DNA of 64,000 nucleotides from Hymenopellis radicata. Its lineage: Eukaryota; Basidiomycota; Agaricomycetes; Agaricales; Physalacriaceae. How positions within the stretch are numbered: the first letter of the stretch is position 1; each line of letters opens with the position of its first letter. Of the stretch, positions 49,010-60,309 are shown piece by piece. Location of the stretch: contig JADNRX010000086.1 of NCBI GenBank assembly GCA_015501595.1, positions 62,001 through 126,000 on the forward strand. Reading direction: 5' to 3'. The translations under genes and the position numbers were made by a program. Below the pieces are notes generated by a model. That model did no database searches and was not told the origin of the DNA. It saw only the letters and a program-made list of their open reading frames with translations.

Positions 49010-50161
49010 ATGAACTCCCACATCCTCGCCGTCACCCTCCAACCCGATTCCAAGCTCACATATGTCCCAGGCATCGCCGCTAACGCTGGGATGGCCGGCC
49101 TCTACGCCGTCCTAGGTCTGGGCCATCTCTTCTGGGCCCTCCGCACCAAACAGACGCGATGGGGCTTTTTGCTACCCTTTGCAGAGATCCACGAGGCCGC
49201 GGGATTCGTGCTACGCATTATCCTTCGGAACAACCAAAAGTCCTCCATGCTCATTATCGCGGCGGAGCTTCTGGTAATCATGCCCACTGCTGGGTTTATG
49301 GCGTTCAATTACTTGGTTTATGGAAAGTTGATTGAGACCGTGGACGCATCGGGGAGGGAGGGGCGATATACGCTACTTCCCAAGGTGCTGGTGGTCAAGG
49401 CGTTGCTGGCTTCGGCGATTATTGCTGTATTGATCCAGGTGAGTATCGAGGTCGAGCGGTTTTGGCTTCGTGAATTGACGATGGTGCTAGACCGGTGCTG
49501 GTGGTATGCTTTCCTCGGACAAGAACAACTTGAAGAACTTGGGAAACACGTTGTTGCTTATCAGCGTTATTGAACAAGCTGGTAAAAAATCTGTCCTGCG
49601 TCCTTCAGCCTCCTCTAACAGTCTTCTTAGTTTCGTACGGGATCTTCATCATCATCGTCATTTCGAGTTTCGTGCTCGTACAGAGACGGTGCCCCGCTTT
49701 CGCATGGAGTTATAAGAACCCAGTCATGATGGTCTTCGTGCTAATGTTGGGCACGAGTTTGAACATCATGGTCAGTCGGACTCGAGCTCCGGCACTCTAA
49801 AAGTTCTCTGACGCATTTCCTTCCTCTCCAGATACGCACCGGCTTCCGCATCATCCAATACGCTGGTGGCCGGGATGGAAAGCTATCTACGACGGAGTGT
49901 GAGTCTCTGTCAAATACATACTCAACACTACGTCTAATTTGCTATCGGATAGACTACATCATCGCGTTTGACGCTGGCGTGCTTGCTGCTGCTAACGCTC
50001 ACTGGCTCGCTTATTGGCCCATCTTGCGTCTAGACAATTACATTGCTGGATCGTCTCCTAGTCAACTTCACCTGGAAGAGGTCAACAGCACTCCTCAGCG
50101 CTCATACAATGATGCCCCGATGTATGACGATGATGTCGTTGTTAGACGCTATGCGGCTTAG
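49010..50161 (+). CDS. RTA1-like seven-TM membrane protein
   Basis: Five exons: 49,010-49,438, 49,491-49,581, 49,631-49,770, 49,832-49,898, 49,953-50,161; 311 aa, phases consistent. About seven hydrophobic segments, with the RTA1-family order: GFVLRIILRNN after TM2, YLVYGKLIE between TM3 and TM4, the loop SDKNNLKNLGNT, FRIIQYAGGRDGKLSTTE before the last TM, and a polar tail. RTA1/RSB1-type proteins are fungal membrane proteins linked to lipid translocation and resistance to toxic amphiphiles; the exact function here is an inference from family membership. Confidence 0.75.
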
Positions 50162-50411
50162 TTTTAGTTTCTCTTGATGGACTTCAAATTTTCGATACGG
50201 TTACAGAACTTCTTGAAAGTAATGAGAGTAATGTCCAAACTTCGATGCCTTGTCCGAATAGATAAACGAGGTGTGAGCGTCCCGGCTATACTATCATATC
50301 CTCGACTGATAGACCACCACTCTTGCTTGGTTTTTCCTCGCTGAGCAACTCGGTCTCGTCGGTCGTAGACCTATTCATACGCATACGGTTCTGCATCTCG
50401 ACATTGAGTGT

Positions 50412-51186
50412 CTAGCCAACGCAAAACTTGGTAAGATGACCAACCTCACATTCAGAACGGCAACTTCTGAATCTCAGCTCAATCAGAGTTTCCTCCGATG
50501 CGCCAAGAGAACGAGAGAGACGTTCGCCTAGGCTGAGCGTATACACCCCTGTGATATCGTGAGAAGCACTCTAAAATGGTCAGTATGACGGATACGTACC
50601 ATAGGTACCTAATCTGGCGTAGTCGTACTGCAAGAAAGTCACTGAAACCTGAAAAATGAAAGAGCTGACTGCGAAAGTGAGGAAGAGGTGGAAGAACTCG
50701 GTCGGCGGACGTGGCGAGGTGAGAATGGTGCCTAAGTACCGAAGTCACGATGAAACATTGAAGAAGAAAAAAGGGGGAAGACGTACCAATCACTACTCCT
50801 TGATACACAAACCAAAATTTGCCGTGACTGATCCAGCAATCGTCTAACACAGGACTGGCCGCCACCACTAATATCACCAACTGCGCTAGGCCCCAGATAA
50901 TGCGCGACCTGATGACGAAGAATGGCATCTCAGCGATTGTTGGATCCATGTCGTTGAGGGTGTCTTCTCCGGCGGATGGGCGCGCGGGTGGGCACATCAT
51001 CCCGTTGTGTACGAATATCAGGCCTAGGGTCATTACGGCATAGGCAGTTTTTTGAACTTTGTTATTTGGACGGAGTGCAGGGTTCGGGGAGATTTCGGCA
51101 ACGTTGGCACTGGCCATAGATGCTTTCAAGGGGCCAGCACTGTCTGTAGATTCCATCGAGTATGGAGGTAGTGTTGCTTCGGCCAT
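50412..51186 (-). CDS. Membrane protein of unknown function
   Basis: Exons 50,787-51,186, 50,600-50,731 and 50,412-50,548. The start is MAEATLPPYSMEST. Hydrophobic segments lie around TAYAVMTLGLIFVHNG, IIWGLAQLVILVVAAS, FWFVYQGVVIG and FHLFLTFAVSSFIF; the C-terminal part (LGTYGVYTLSLGERLSRS...) is polar. A further 33-38-nt intron near 50,400-50,440 could extend the protein to 50,286. No family is recognised. The gene ends tail-to-tail with the RTA1-like gene. Confidence 0.6.
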
Positions 51187-51259
51187 GATGGTTGGGAGGA
51201 AAGACTGAAGGCCCATGTCTGAGACGGTACAAACACACCGAGTCCTCAGCGGTTGCAAA

Positions 51260-51713
51260 ATCGACCGCCACAGATGTTTGATCGGCCCGACTTAGACGGT
51301 GGGGCGCGTCAAGTCGTTGCCCGCGCTCCATGTTCATAAACACGAACGGCAGCGAGTTGTATGGCATGAACTTTACTAGCATCGACGTCTCAGTTGGAGA
51401 AGGCACTGATTCCAACCCATTCAGCTCCCTGACCTTGTCGATACTCCATGTCATTCCATCCAACATACACTGGGTTAGGCGACCATGATTACCATGGTAT
51501 GCCTTTTCAAACTTGCGAGTCAGCCTCGTACGTCTCGTTTGCTTGAGCGCACTACTCACTTCGTCGATGCTCCTGAAGTACTTGTCCCGCATGTCCAGGG
51601 GTATAGAGAGCCATGTCGGAGTAAAGGGATCGAAGATATCAGCCGAGTTGTGCGGCCGTTCCCGTCCTTGGATTGTAAGATGGGCGTGGTTCAGGTTGAT
51701 GCAGCCAGAGGCT
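51260..51713 (-). CDS. Possible gene fragment, unknown
   Basis: A protein-like exon (51,560-51,713: CINLNHAHLTIQGRERPH..., ...WLSIPLDMRDKYFRSIDE) is followed by a clean GTGAGT...GCAAG intron (51,512-51,559) and a second exon beginning FEKAYHGNHGRLTQCMLDG. Neither the start nor the end is clear. No family is recognised. Confidence 0.35.
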
Positions 51714-52130
51714 TACATCGAAGGGATGACATCTTACTAGAACGAGATGGAGCCAGCTAGCAAGTGCGAACGGATTGAGCGAGTTCCGAGATAATAGATC
51801 CTGTGGCAGATAAATTAATTAATGTCGGCGGTTACATGTACGAACGCGTGTCATGCTGCAAATGAGGTCGAGCTCTCTGACGACTCGTCAGGGAGGATAG
51901 CATATGACGGCGCCATTAAGAGTCGGAACAAAGACAGAGTGCTGTGTGAGAGTGCGCGTCTGCCCAAAAGGAAAATACGTCCCTTGAAACCTAGCGTTGT
52001 CTACGATACGACGATGAACCTCACAGATCGCTTCTGGTGTCAGGGTGTTTGGATTTTCGACTCTAGGGCGCACACGTTCGTAGTACGCCTGTGGCCGCCG
52101 CCGTTAGTGTGTAAAACCTGAAAACGAGCC

Positions 52131-52965
52131 TTATAGTATACGCACGGCCAGAGTGTCATTCAAGATCGACTTGATGGTCCGCGGATCATGTATTTTACTA
52201 TTAGACTGTGTCTCCACAACACCTTGAGCGATTCCTTTTCGAATGAGATTTTGAGTGGCCTGCACACGAGTCGCAATGATGTACAACTCGTTCCTCCCAC
52301 ATCGACAGCCAGCAAGAAAGTGCCTTCCATATGATTCGTTTCGATAGCGAGCATGGAAAGGTAGCCGCGGAAGAGTGTCGAGCCTCGAGGAAACATTTCC
52401 CGCCATGCATGCTTGATGAGTCCTGCATGACCTGCAACCAAATTTCGTGGAAACGCAAGGTCGGCTGTCTTTTTCCACGGTTGATACAAGCGACCTGTAA
52501 GAGACGAAAAAATTGAGCAACTCGAGTTAAATGGCAAATCCCAAACCGTCATATGAAAGTTGTAATAAAGAATCAGAATAGCAAGATTTCGCCTTCTCAT
52601 ATAGATAGCTCTCAAGTATCCCTCGAAAACGTCATCCCTTAGATCCCTAGCACCTAGTTCGGCTAAAGCCTGATGGAGGATCGTGAACATGGCCACAATT
52701 CGGGGGCGGGGTGCATCAAACACGTACCTCTTGGTTCAGAGCGAGCGCGAAATGAATTGGAGGAGAGTAGCAAAATATACCAAAACATAAGGGTTTCCGG
52801 GGTGTCTCTTCAAGAGATCCTCATGGTAGCGCACGTTTGCGATAAAGTCATCCAAGTGGCGGAATAAAATGTCGCGTTCAGGTGGCGTCTATAACGTGTC
52901 CTTCAGTAAATTCAAGCTTATCTCACATCGAGGAACGGATTAGAGACATAACCTGCTGGTTTCAT
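52131..52965 (-). CDS. Hypothetical protein, one apparent frameshift
   Basis: Exons 52,927-52,965 (MKPAGYVSNPFLD), 52,781-52,888 (TPPERDILFRHLDDFIAN...) and 52,131-52,729. Splice signals and phases fit. Exon 3 reads YVFDAPRPRIVAMFTILHQA... and ...HMEGTFLLAVDV; at about 52,295 one extra base shifts the frame, after which GRNELYIIATRVQATQNLI continues to TAA at 52,131. No family is recognised. The two protein-like halves suggest a recently damaged gene or a sequence error. Confidence 0.5.
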
Positions 52966-53278
52966 GATTCTACGAGGACGCGAGTGTAATGATGCAAGTT
53001 GATTGTTGCCCGGTCCGGATGATGAGTCACGGATTCTCCGGTTTGAGGCTGCTTGACCAGGCATGGAGTTCTTGTGAAATGATTCCAGTGATTCGTCGAA
53101 TAAGTAAATAACTACGAGCTACAGTACGTATCCTACAACAGTTGAGAGTGTAAATGAGAGTGCATGGGGATGACTGTCTAACCAATAAGTACAATGAGCG
53201 TCATGTATAAGTCTGGGAATATAATGGTTGTGGGTGACCAGATACGAGCACGCCTCAAACCTATGCCATGATTATGTC

Positions 53279-54172
53279 CTACAACGTAGCAGGTCGCCTC
53301 GCGCCGCGTGGCCTCCGATTGCTCTGCACCGAAACCGAACTCGAACTCGAACTTGAACTTGCCCAAGAAAAGCACTCCTCCTCGAGCTTTAGCTTCTTCC
53401 ACGGATTCTCCGCATCCTCCCCAAACATATTGCGTTCAACAGGCCCAGCAGCCTTGCGCTTCAGCGTCAGAGCTTCATATCCCGGTACCCCAGCCGGTGT
53501 ACCAGAGCTCATGACCGGTACCACGACAAGCTTTCTTGGCTCGCCTGGCTTGGGAGACTCGCAAGGCTGACGCCGAGGCTCGGGGTCTTTGATCAAGTCC
53601 CATCGGATGAGCGCGGAGAGCTCGCTGGCGGAAGGCGGCGTCTGGCTCGGCTCGGGATGATATACCCCGTCCGCGATGGTCAGGTACTGGATTACCGGTA
53701 GGGTTATAGGTCCGACTGTGATACCCTCAAAGAGCTGCGGCTTGGACTCGACGTAGTTCCTCTCGGGACAGAGTCTCAAGTCAGTCTCGAGGGTGACTGT
53801 GGGTGTAATGTTGAGGGTGGGGTCGAAGCTGCGCGGGTACATGGAGTCTTCGTATTCGAGCTGGAGCGTGGGGACTATGGAGGGGAGGAAGGGTTCGGTA
53901 GAGTAATTACGCAGGGGAGGGATCATTGAGATGCCTTCGTCGGCGAGAGATACGAAGGGTGCAGTGGCGGTGGTGAGTTTTTGGGGAGGGTGGGTCGGGA
54001 AGTAGTCGTCGTAGATGGGAGGCGCGGACGCGACTGCTTGGAGCTCATCGAGGAGATCGTCGATGGAGGGGGAGCCGGGTCGGGTGGCTGGTTTGGTGGT
54101 GGTAGGTGGTTTGGTGGCAGGCGGTTTGGTAGCAGGCGGTGTAATGGTAGGTGGTTTAGTATTAGGTGCCAT
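53279..54172 (-). CDS. Pro/Thr-rich protein with nuclear-type basic motif, unknown
   Basis: An intronless 297-aa frame with TATAAAG upstream (about 54,302-54,309, minus strand). The N-terminus has degenerate PPATKP/PPTTTK repeats encoded by GGTGGTTTGGTGG-like DNA, then the motif RPGSPSIDDLLDELQA shared with the paralogue at 63,425. The C-terminal region holds LKRKAAGP and WKKLKLEEE, which look like nuclear localisation sequence, and a run of serines. No known domain; probably a lineage-specific nuclear protein. Confidence 0.7.
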   Translation of the reverse strand: MAPNTKPPTITPPATKPPATKPPTTTKPATRPGSPSIDDLLDELQAVASAPPIYDDYFPTHPPQKLTTATAPFVSLADEGISMIPPLRNYSTEPFLPSIVPTLQLEYEDSMYPRSFDPTLNITPTVTLETDLRLCPERNYVESKPQLFEGITVGPITLPVIQYLTIADGVYHPEPSQTPPSASELSALIRWDLIKDPEPRRQPCESPKPGEPRKLVVVPVMSSGTPAGVPGYEALTLKRKAAGPVERNMFGEDAENPWKKLKLEEECFSWASSSSSSSSVSVQSNRRPRGARRPATL

Positions 54173-54309
54173 TATGCGAATGAATATAAGGTTTAGAAGT
54201 GTTGTTGAATTAGAGTATGTCGGAAAAAAGCCTCAACCAGGAGGTATTGAATGTCGGGAGAGAAAGCGATTGTGAAAGAACTGGGCTGAGATGGGCGTTC
54301 TCTTTATAC

Positions 54310-55990
54310 CGTCCTTCGTCGTCTGCATTGTTTATCCCGGACAATGGTAGTCCACAGGGCTAATGGCGGTGAGCCAAAGCGGAAAGAAATTGGCGTGTCG
54401 ACAAGGGTCCTACAGGTGTTGCCATTTATGAACGATAAAGGTTGTCGCTGAAAAGGCCTTTGTCACGTCGTCGCGAAAGAGGCGAACAATGACCTACTGT
54501 TGACTGGTTACCATTGTGCTAAATCGCAGGGTTAATGAAGAGTCGTGATTGCCTAATGAAGACGTCAAATAAGAACGATATTGAAACATGAAGACAACTG
54601 ACGTGTGGCGTAATATGAGTACCCCAACGTCAACTTTGACGCCCGTCAAATCAGAAGCTGGGACAGAGAATAAATATTGAAACTTACCTTGTATCGACGT
54701 GCCAGATAGACAATGTCTGTGGGCGACATGATTCTAATCGCGAGGATGTAGGTCTTGTGAAGACAAAACTCCAAATACAGAAGGTGCGCCTGTAAAAGAG
54801 GCGAACGAAGAGTCAAGTCGACGATGCCCATCGAGCAAAGAGCTGCTCACAGAAGAGCGTTGAGCGGGACGACCAGAAGTACAATTCTTGGAGTTGGACA
54901 TTGGTTGACGCTTTTGTTACAGATCAGTGGAATCAGACGATCCGCACAGCGTTATCAAAAGACCTGAGTAACGCCATTTAGCGCTTCATGCTAAAAACGA
55001 AACACGTGGAACATACTGAACGAAAACTAGATTTACGCCCCTTATCGGCAGGCTGCAAAGGCGCGATTCAACGAGTTAAGTTACTGGTCCCAACACACAC
55101 AAAAGACGCGCGCGGTTGCAACGACAAACCTCTTCTGGCCGTCCGAGTCGGACGCAAAGAGAAGTGGCTGCTCGGACGAGAATGGGAGCAACAACGAAGA
55201 AGCGAGGAGTATGGGAGGTATGATGGTGCATTGAAGATGGTGATCTTGTGATTACAAGATGCAGTCCCAGTTAGGAGTCTTGAACGGCGATACTGGAGGG
55301 TAGATCGTCCAAGCGCGGTGAGTGTACCAACGATAGATGCCTGGAGAGGCCACACTCGTCCAAAGTATTCTCCCAGGTACACACATCTTCGTCGCCTTTT
55401 GAGGCCGGGTAGTGATAGCATACGCGGAATAACACGACCTCGCCAAAATGAATAGGACGCTGGAAGTCGCTGTTAGACATTGCCAAGATTCCAAGGAAGG
55501 ACGCTCTATTTCCTACCACCTTCAGAGGCATTGTCATATTCCAGCTTTTGGAAGGAGGTTCCAAGATAGCGACTCTGCTTTTCCTCGTCCGCGCTACCCC
55601 GTAAATTGTATTCCTTCAAGCGCGCATGGCGTGGATATATTGTGGTCCGCTCTGCATGATGCCGTAGCTGATCGAGTATATCGTACATTTGTATGGATCC
55701 TTGTATGGGTGGCGGACAGACTGCTGAACACATAGTGAGCGAGCGCTTTTCTGAAAGCAGCACGAACGTACGGCGTCTGGTCAAAAATGTCGAATATTTG
55801 CGAAGCAAGCCACACCCCTACTCTCCTAGGCCTCGTGGTACTCTTGCATGCCCCACCAAATTGACTACACGCTCATACACTCCAGACTCCCTCGCCTGTC
55901 GACGTTCGTCGATATTCATTGGCGGCCATGTGGAAATTGCAGCTTCCGCTTGCAATTGGCGCTGGCAAAAATCGGATGGCGAATCAGCTC
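54310..55990. other. Intergenic region without a supported gene
   Basis: Short frames only. One minus-strand stretch (about 54,690-54,840, SPTDIVYLARRYK then a GTAAGT donor) is exon-like but isolated. Confidence 0.45.
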
Positions 55991-56614
55991 CAGCGCCCTT
56001 GCCGTGTCCCGAGGCTTGATTACTCGTCGTCTCCATATGTGGCTGGTATCATCGCCGCCGTCTTGGGTAGCGAGGAGAATGAGTACGTCGACGGCCCGCA
56101 TGATGGTGGTGGTGGTGGTGGTGGTGGTGAAAAGGAAGGAAAGTACGATCACGTGGGTCTCTGTCTTTCCTTCCGCCGTCATCAGGTGCCAAGCGTAGGA
56201 ATGAAAACGCGAACGGATGCTCTGAGCCACTGACCATATTTTACCTATATATGCGCTGATCAGATGCTACAGCTTTTGACGGATTGAGGCAGGTACTTAA
56301 TCTCCGCATTAACTAGTTTCCACTGCATGTTGGTTAACAAAAGTTTGAGAATGGAAAGGAGTAAGCAAATCATCTCACTTTTCGACTTAAACTTCTCATC
56401 CAGGTCGAAAATATTGTTCAGACTGTTCTTCCTCTCGAAAGTCCAGTGGTTAACTCGGCTTGGAAAGGTTGTCAGCTTTCTGGTCTGACAAGCCGGAAAT
56501 TGATTTGCGCGCTAGGCCATTGTGAGCTGATACTTTTACATTCGCCGCCGCCATCATGCTCATTCTGTCCAGGGAATAGTAATTATTGCGCCACATAGCC
56601 TTTGTCTCTCCCGA

Positions 56615-57540
56615 CACATCAGGGGAACCAAATTTCCCCGGCTGAGGAAATAGCTGAGGAAATTGTTCGAGGAAATTCAATTTCCTCAGTACGTTCCCGG
56701 GCCGAGGAGACCTGATTTCCTCGAATGGGGAAAGTTCTGAGGAAATCAAATTTCCTCAGCCGTTTCCTCAGCTGAGGTAAGCGGATTTCCTCAGTTGCTT
56801 TCGTAAGTGGCTTCCTCGGTGATTTCCTCAGCTGAGGAAGTTAGATTTCCTGAGCTGAGGAAATCACTGAGGAACTTAGATTTCCTCGTTGATTTCCTCC
56901 CTTGAGGAACTACTGTACTCTTTCGACCGCATTTTCACATAATGCGTCACGCGGGTCTGTGAAGCGAAGATCCAGGTACAGCATAACGCATCACGGACCC
57001 CAAAACTTGTTAGTGTTCGCTTAAATAGGCAATTTTTTCGCTCCGGCTGGCGCCGAAGCCTCCATATATAGTAATTCACGTGATTATTGTGCCTAATGAA
57101 GATGTTCGCTACATCTTCACGACCATAACGCGTCACAGGCCGTGAAGATATGGTCGAAAGAGTACAGTATAATTTCCTCAGTACATAAGAATTCAAATAT
57201 CATATTTATTGCCTAGTTTATGCTTTAATAAGAAATCTATACTGAGGAAATACATGAGGAGATCATGAAGGAAATCTGAGTTCCTCAGTGATTTCCTCAG
57301 CTCAGGAAATCTAACTTCCTCAGCTGAGGAAATCACCGAGGAAGCCACTTACGAAAGCAACTGAGGAAATCCGCTTACCTCAGCTGAGGAAACGGCCGAG
57401 GAAATTTGATTTCCTCAGAACTTTCCCCATTCGAGGAAATCAGGTCTCCTCGGCCCGGGAACGTACTGAGGAAATTGGATTTCCTCGGACAATTTCCTCA
57501 GCTATTTCCTCAGCCGGGGAAATTTGGTTCCCCTGATGTG
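56615..57540. mobile_element. Foldback element with TTTCCTCAG subrepeats
   Basis: About 926 bp with long terminal inverted repeats of about 265 bp (56,615-56,885 and 57,275-57,540) that are near-identical when inverted and begin CACATCAGGGGAACC. The arms are built from many copies of TTTCCTCAG/CTGAGGAAA in both orientations. CGA flanks both sides (56,612-56,614 and 57,541-57,543), a likely 3-bp target duplication. The related locus at about 63,017 lacks the whole element. No coding capacity. Confidence 0.88.
56913..57167. mobile_element. MITE-like element M2, nested in the foldback element
   Basis: 255 bp, TA at 56,911-56,912 and 57,168-57,169, almost identical to M1 (6,757-7,011). It lies in the centre of the foldback element and therefore inserted later. 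Confidence 0.9.
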
Positions 57541-57796
57541 CGAGTAGGTTTCATTACGGAGGCTTCCCATTTTTCGCCCACCCTGAGAGACTTCCCCGTG
57601 AATCTTCCCACCTTCGATACTGTGATTTCAGAACAATGATCCGTGGGCAACGTTTGTTCGCCTCTTTCGCGACGACTACTGATCATTGGCCACGAGTATT
57701 TGTCGTCCCTAAAAGGCAATACCTGGACAACCCTTGTGGACCGCGCCTGTCTGCCATTGTTTGCCCTGTGGACGATTGCTCATACCATTGTCCGCG

Positions 57797-58512
57797 ATGA
57801 ATGGTAGTGGCGGTGCCAACGCTTTGACCTGGAACAAGGAGGTATGCTGCGACCCTCAGCTGGGCGAATGCATGCAAATTCCAGCATAGGTATGTCTTCC
57901 TTGTGGTACTACTTCCGACATACCTATAACGGGATCATCAGTGGCGGTAACTACGGCGAGAACTTGGTTCGCATATCGCGTCTTCTTTTTGCAGACCGCT
58001 CTAACGCTACGTAGTATGCTACAACGGGGCAAGGCGGAGACCAGATCAAGGCGGCAGTGGACGCTTGGATGTCCGAAGCCTGTACGTTTCCCTATTGTCC
58101 TTCTCATTCTATTTTCTCAACCTCTCGTACAACTAGCGCAATATGACTGTATGTATTCCTAACGTACACCTTCTGCGCTGTCCTGAACAACAACCTAGAC
58201 AACAACCCGGTATTCTCCTCAGACACAGGTCACTTCACGCAGGTAAGCCGCGTTCCCATGCACAATCCAATGCCGTATGTTCATGATTTCGTTCGTAGGT
58301 GGTCTGGAAGAGTACCACCTCTGTCGCATGCGCTGTAGGCCAATGCGCAGCCGGAACGATCTTCGGGTCGGACGCCAGCCAGTACGTCGTATGCCGCTAT
58401 TCCCCTCCAGGAAACTATGCGGGTGAATTCGGGTTAGTCTTGCGTTCTCCATTGCGATTGCTGAAATGTTTCTGACGAACTGCGAAGGGACAATGTCGGA
58501 AGACATGTTTAA
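57797..58512 (+). pseudogene. Truncated CAP/PR-1 (SCP) domain gene
   Basis: Seven exons: 57,797-57,889, 57,942-57,966, 58,015-58,081, 58,137-58,148, 58,199-58,242, 58,299-58,432, 58,488-58,512. They rebuild CAP motifs in order: ALTWNKE, WANACKFQHSGGNYGENL, AAVDAWMSEA, GHFTQVVWKSTT and YVVCRYSPPGNYAGEFGDNV, then TAA. CAP proteins are secreted, often sterol- or lipid-binding. Here the signal peptide and first helix are missing: upstream of the first codons the sequence is the segmental duplication. One extra G after NKE (57,841-57,842) also shifts the frame. So this is a 5'-truncated pseudogene. Confidence 0.85.
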
Positions 58513-58789
58513 GGAGCGCGTTAACATACGCCATGGAATTCCTCCTTGCCATGGACCTTCAAATCGTTCTAATTTTTGGTATCGTACACTTACTGTGTTC
58601 GCTCCTTGTATCTATTCCTAGTAATTGCTTATCAACCGGACTTTGATACCATTTCGAACTCGAATTCGATTCCTTCAAGTTGAGCTTTAGCTCTCTACTT
58701 GTTCGGCGGCGAGTCGCCAGTAACGGCGTATTGCAGGAATCGAACACCACCTCATTTCATAGACTCGTACTACAGATAGTGAGTCTATC

Positions 58790-60288
58790 TCAAACGTTGC
58801 TATCGCTACTGAGCAAGAACGTTAAGCATCCCCGCCTTCCTTGGTTCCAACGCCATCCAGGCTCCTCCTCCAACCCAAATTTAGTCGTCGCGCGAGGAAT
58901 ACGCTTCAAAATCCACGCTGTCAAGCCCTTTCGCACATCTTCAACGTGGTCACTGGCAAGGTTTCCATGAAAAACTAGCAGGAGAACCTGCAGTTCTCGC
59001 GCTGTAATTGACACCGCTTTGTCGACCTCGGCCCAAGTCTGGCTGTCATCAGAATCCGTAGGTGGTGGGTAAACGCTGTTCAGGGCAAAGTGTATGACGA
59101 GCCTTTCCAGCTGATGTGACGTGTTCAGCACCTGGATATTCCACAGCAGTAGCTTCTCGTCGACTCCGTATGCTTCGTGAGGTCGATTGATGTTGGTGGA
59201 GATGCTGAATTGATAGCCGCTGATGTTGTTTAGCTGTAGGACAGGTTGTATCGGCTCCTTGTCCTTGAGCGCCCGCACATCTCCTAGGCGAACTATAATT
59301 CAGACAGAAGTCAATTTCTCTTCATGACGCAGAGAAAAGACATCTTACATGTCTTGCTATTAACGGTGAAGTGCCATCTCGTGAGATTGACCATCGTCTG
59401 AAGACGGTCGGGAGTAATTGTGTAGAGATCTAATGCGGTTGCGTCCAGTATGCCGACTTCGCGTAGGACGCCAGATGTGGCCAGGAAGTCCCAAAGATGC
59501 AACGCGGAACATTCGTCTATTCCGTCACCGTCTAGTGCAGTGAACTTGAGTTCCTTCAAGGATACGCCCTGTTCACGATTTTCCCGAGAGACTCCGTTTT
59601 GAAGCGCATCGCCGAAATCGATCAAAGGATATTTGTCAATCTCCTCCAAATCGTCGTGGAGTGCAAGCCCGTTCACGGAGACTAGGCCAAAATGCAGAAT
59701 TTCGAGGCTATGGGCGCTGTGGAGAAGATTGGCGATGTCCTGCAGGCTGAATGAACAAGCTTCGAAGGCAACGAAGCGGAGAGATACACAAGACGTTAAG
59801 GCATTCAGAACAGAGTGTGATGACCCGGAAGCTCTGATGTCATTTAAGGAGACCAGTCCCAAGTGCGACATGTCGGGGATTAGCGCAGCGAGGCGGGAGA
59901 CGTTCATCATCGTATCACCGCTCAGCTTGCTCGAGACATCTCCTTGAACGCTCAACGTCCAGACGTAAGTACGGAGACGTGATGTCCTCTCGAGAGACGA
60001 AAGTACAGCTTCCGTAGGGATTGCCTGTTTGCGATTCGACGAGGCCTGGCTTAGCGCTAGGGTGATGTTTTCGAAGACCTGCTTCTGGATATAAACACCA
60101 CAGCGTCGATGCCACAATCTAGATTGGAAAAGGGCCTTTAGACTGGGCAAGTCTGATACATGGTCGATGATCATGAGTTTGAGCTCGGGTGGTAAATCGT
60201 GGATAGGCTGGAAACGAAAGCATATCGGTAAGTATTGAAGGCGGTCCCGGCCAAACGCGATGAGAGGACTTACGTGGGTTAAGTACAT
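58790..60288 (-). CDS. F-box protein, singleton type
   Basis: Three exons: a 15-nt first exon 60,274-60,288 (MYLTH), 59,349-60,207, 58,790-59,292; 458 aa. The F-box-like start is PIHDLPPELKLMIIDHVSD followed by LKALFQSRLWHRRC. Leucine-rich sequence follows (SLRFVAFEACSFSLQDIANL, LEILHFGLVSVNGLAL). It is not closely related to the palindrome F-box families. Predicted SCF substrate adaptor. The intron after exon 1 has a strong GTAAGT donor and TTTCCAG acceptor. Confidence 0.78.
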
Positions 60289-60309
60289 GGGGAGATGGAG
60301 ATACACACC

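Larger units (their letters stand above)
56000..57810. repeat. Segmental direct duplication, copy 1
   Basis: Flanking sequence of the foldback element at 56.0-56.61 and 57.55-57.81 kb matches 62.4-63.28 kb in the same orientation, including ATCCGTGGGCAACGTTTGTT and the stretch up to CATGAATGGT. A (GGT)n microsatellite lies at 56,103-56,129. A shorter related piece is at about 60,660-60,740. Confidence 0.85.
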
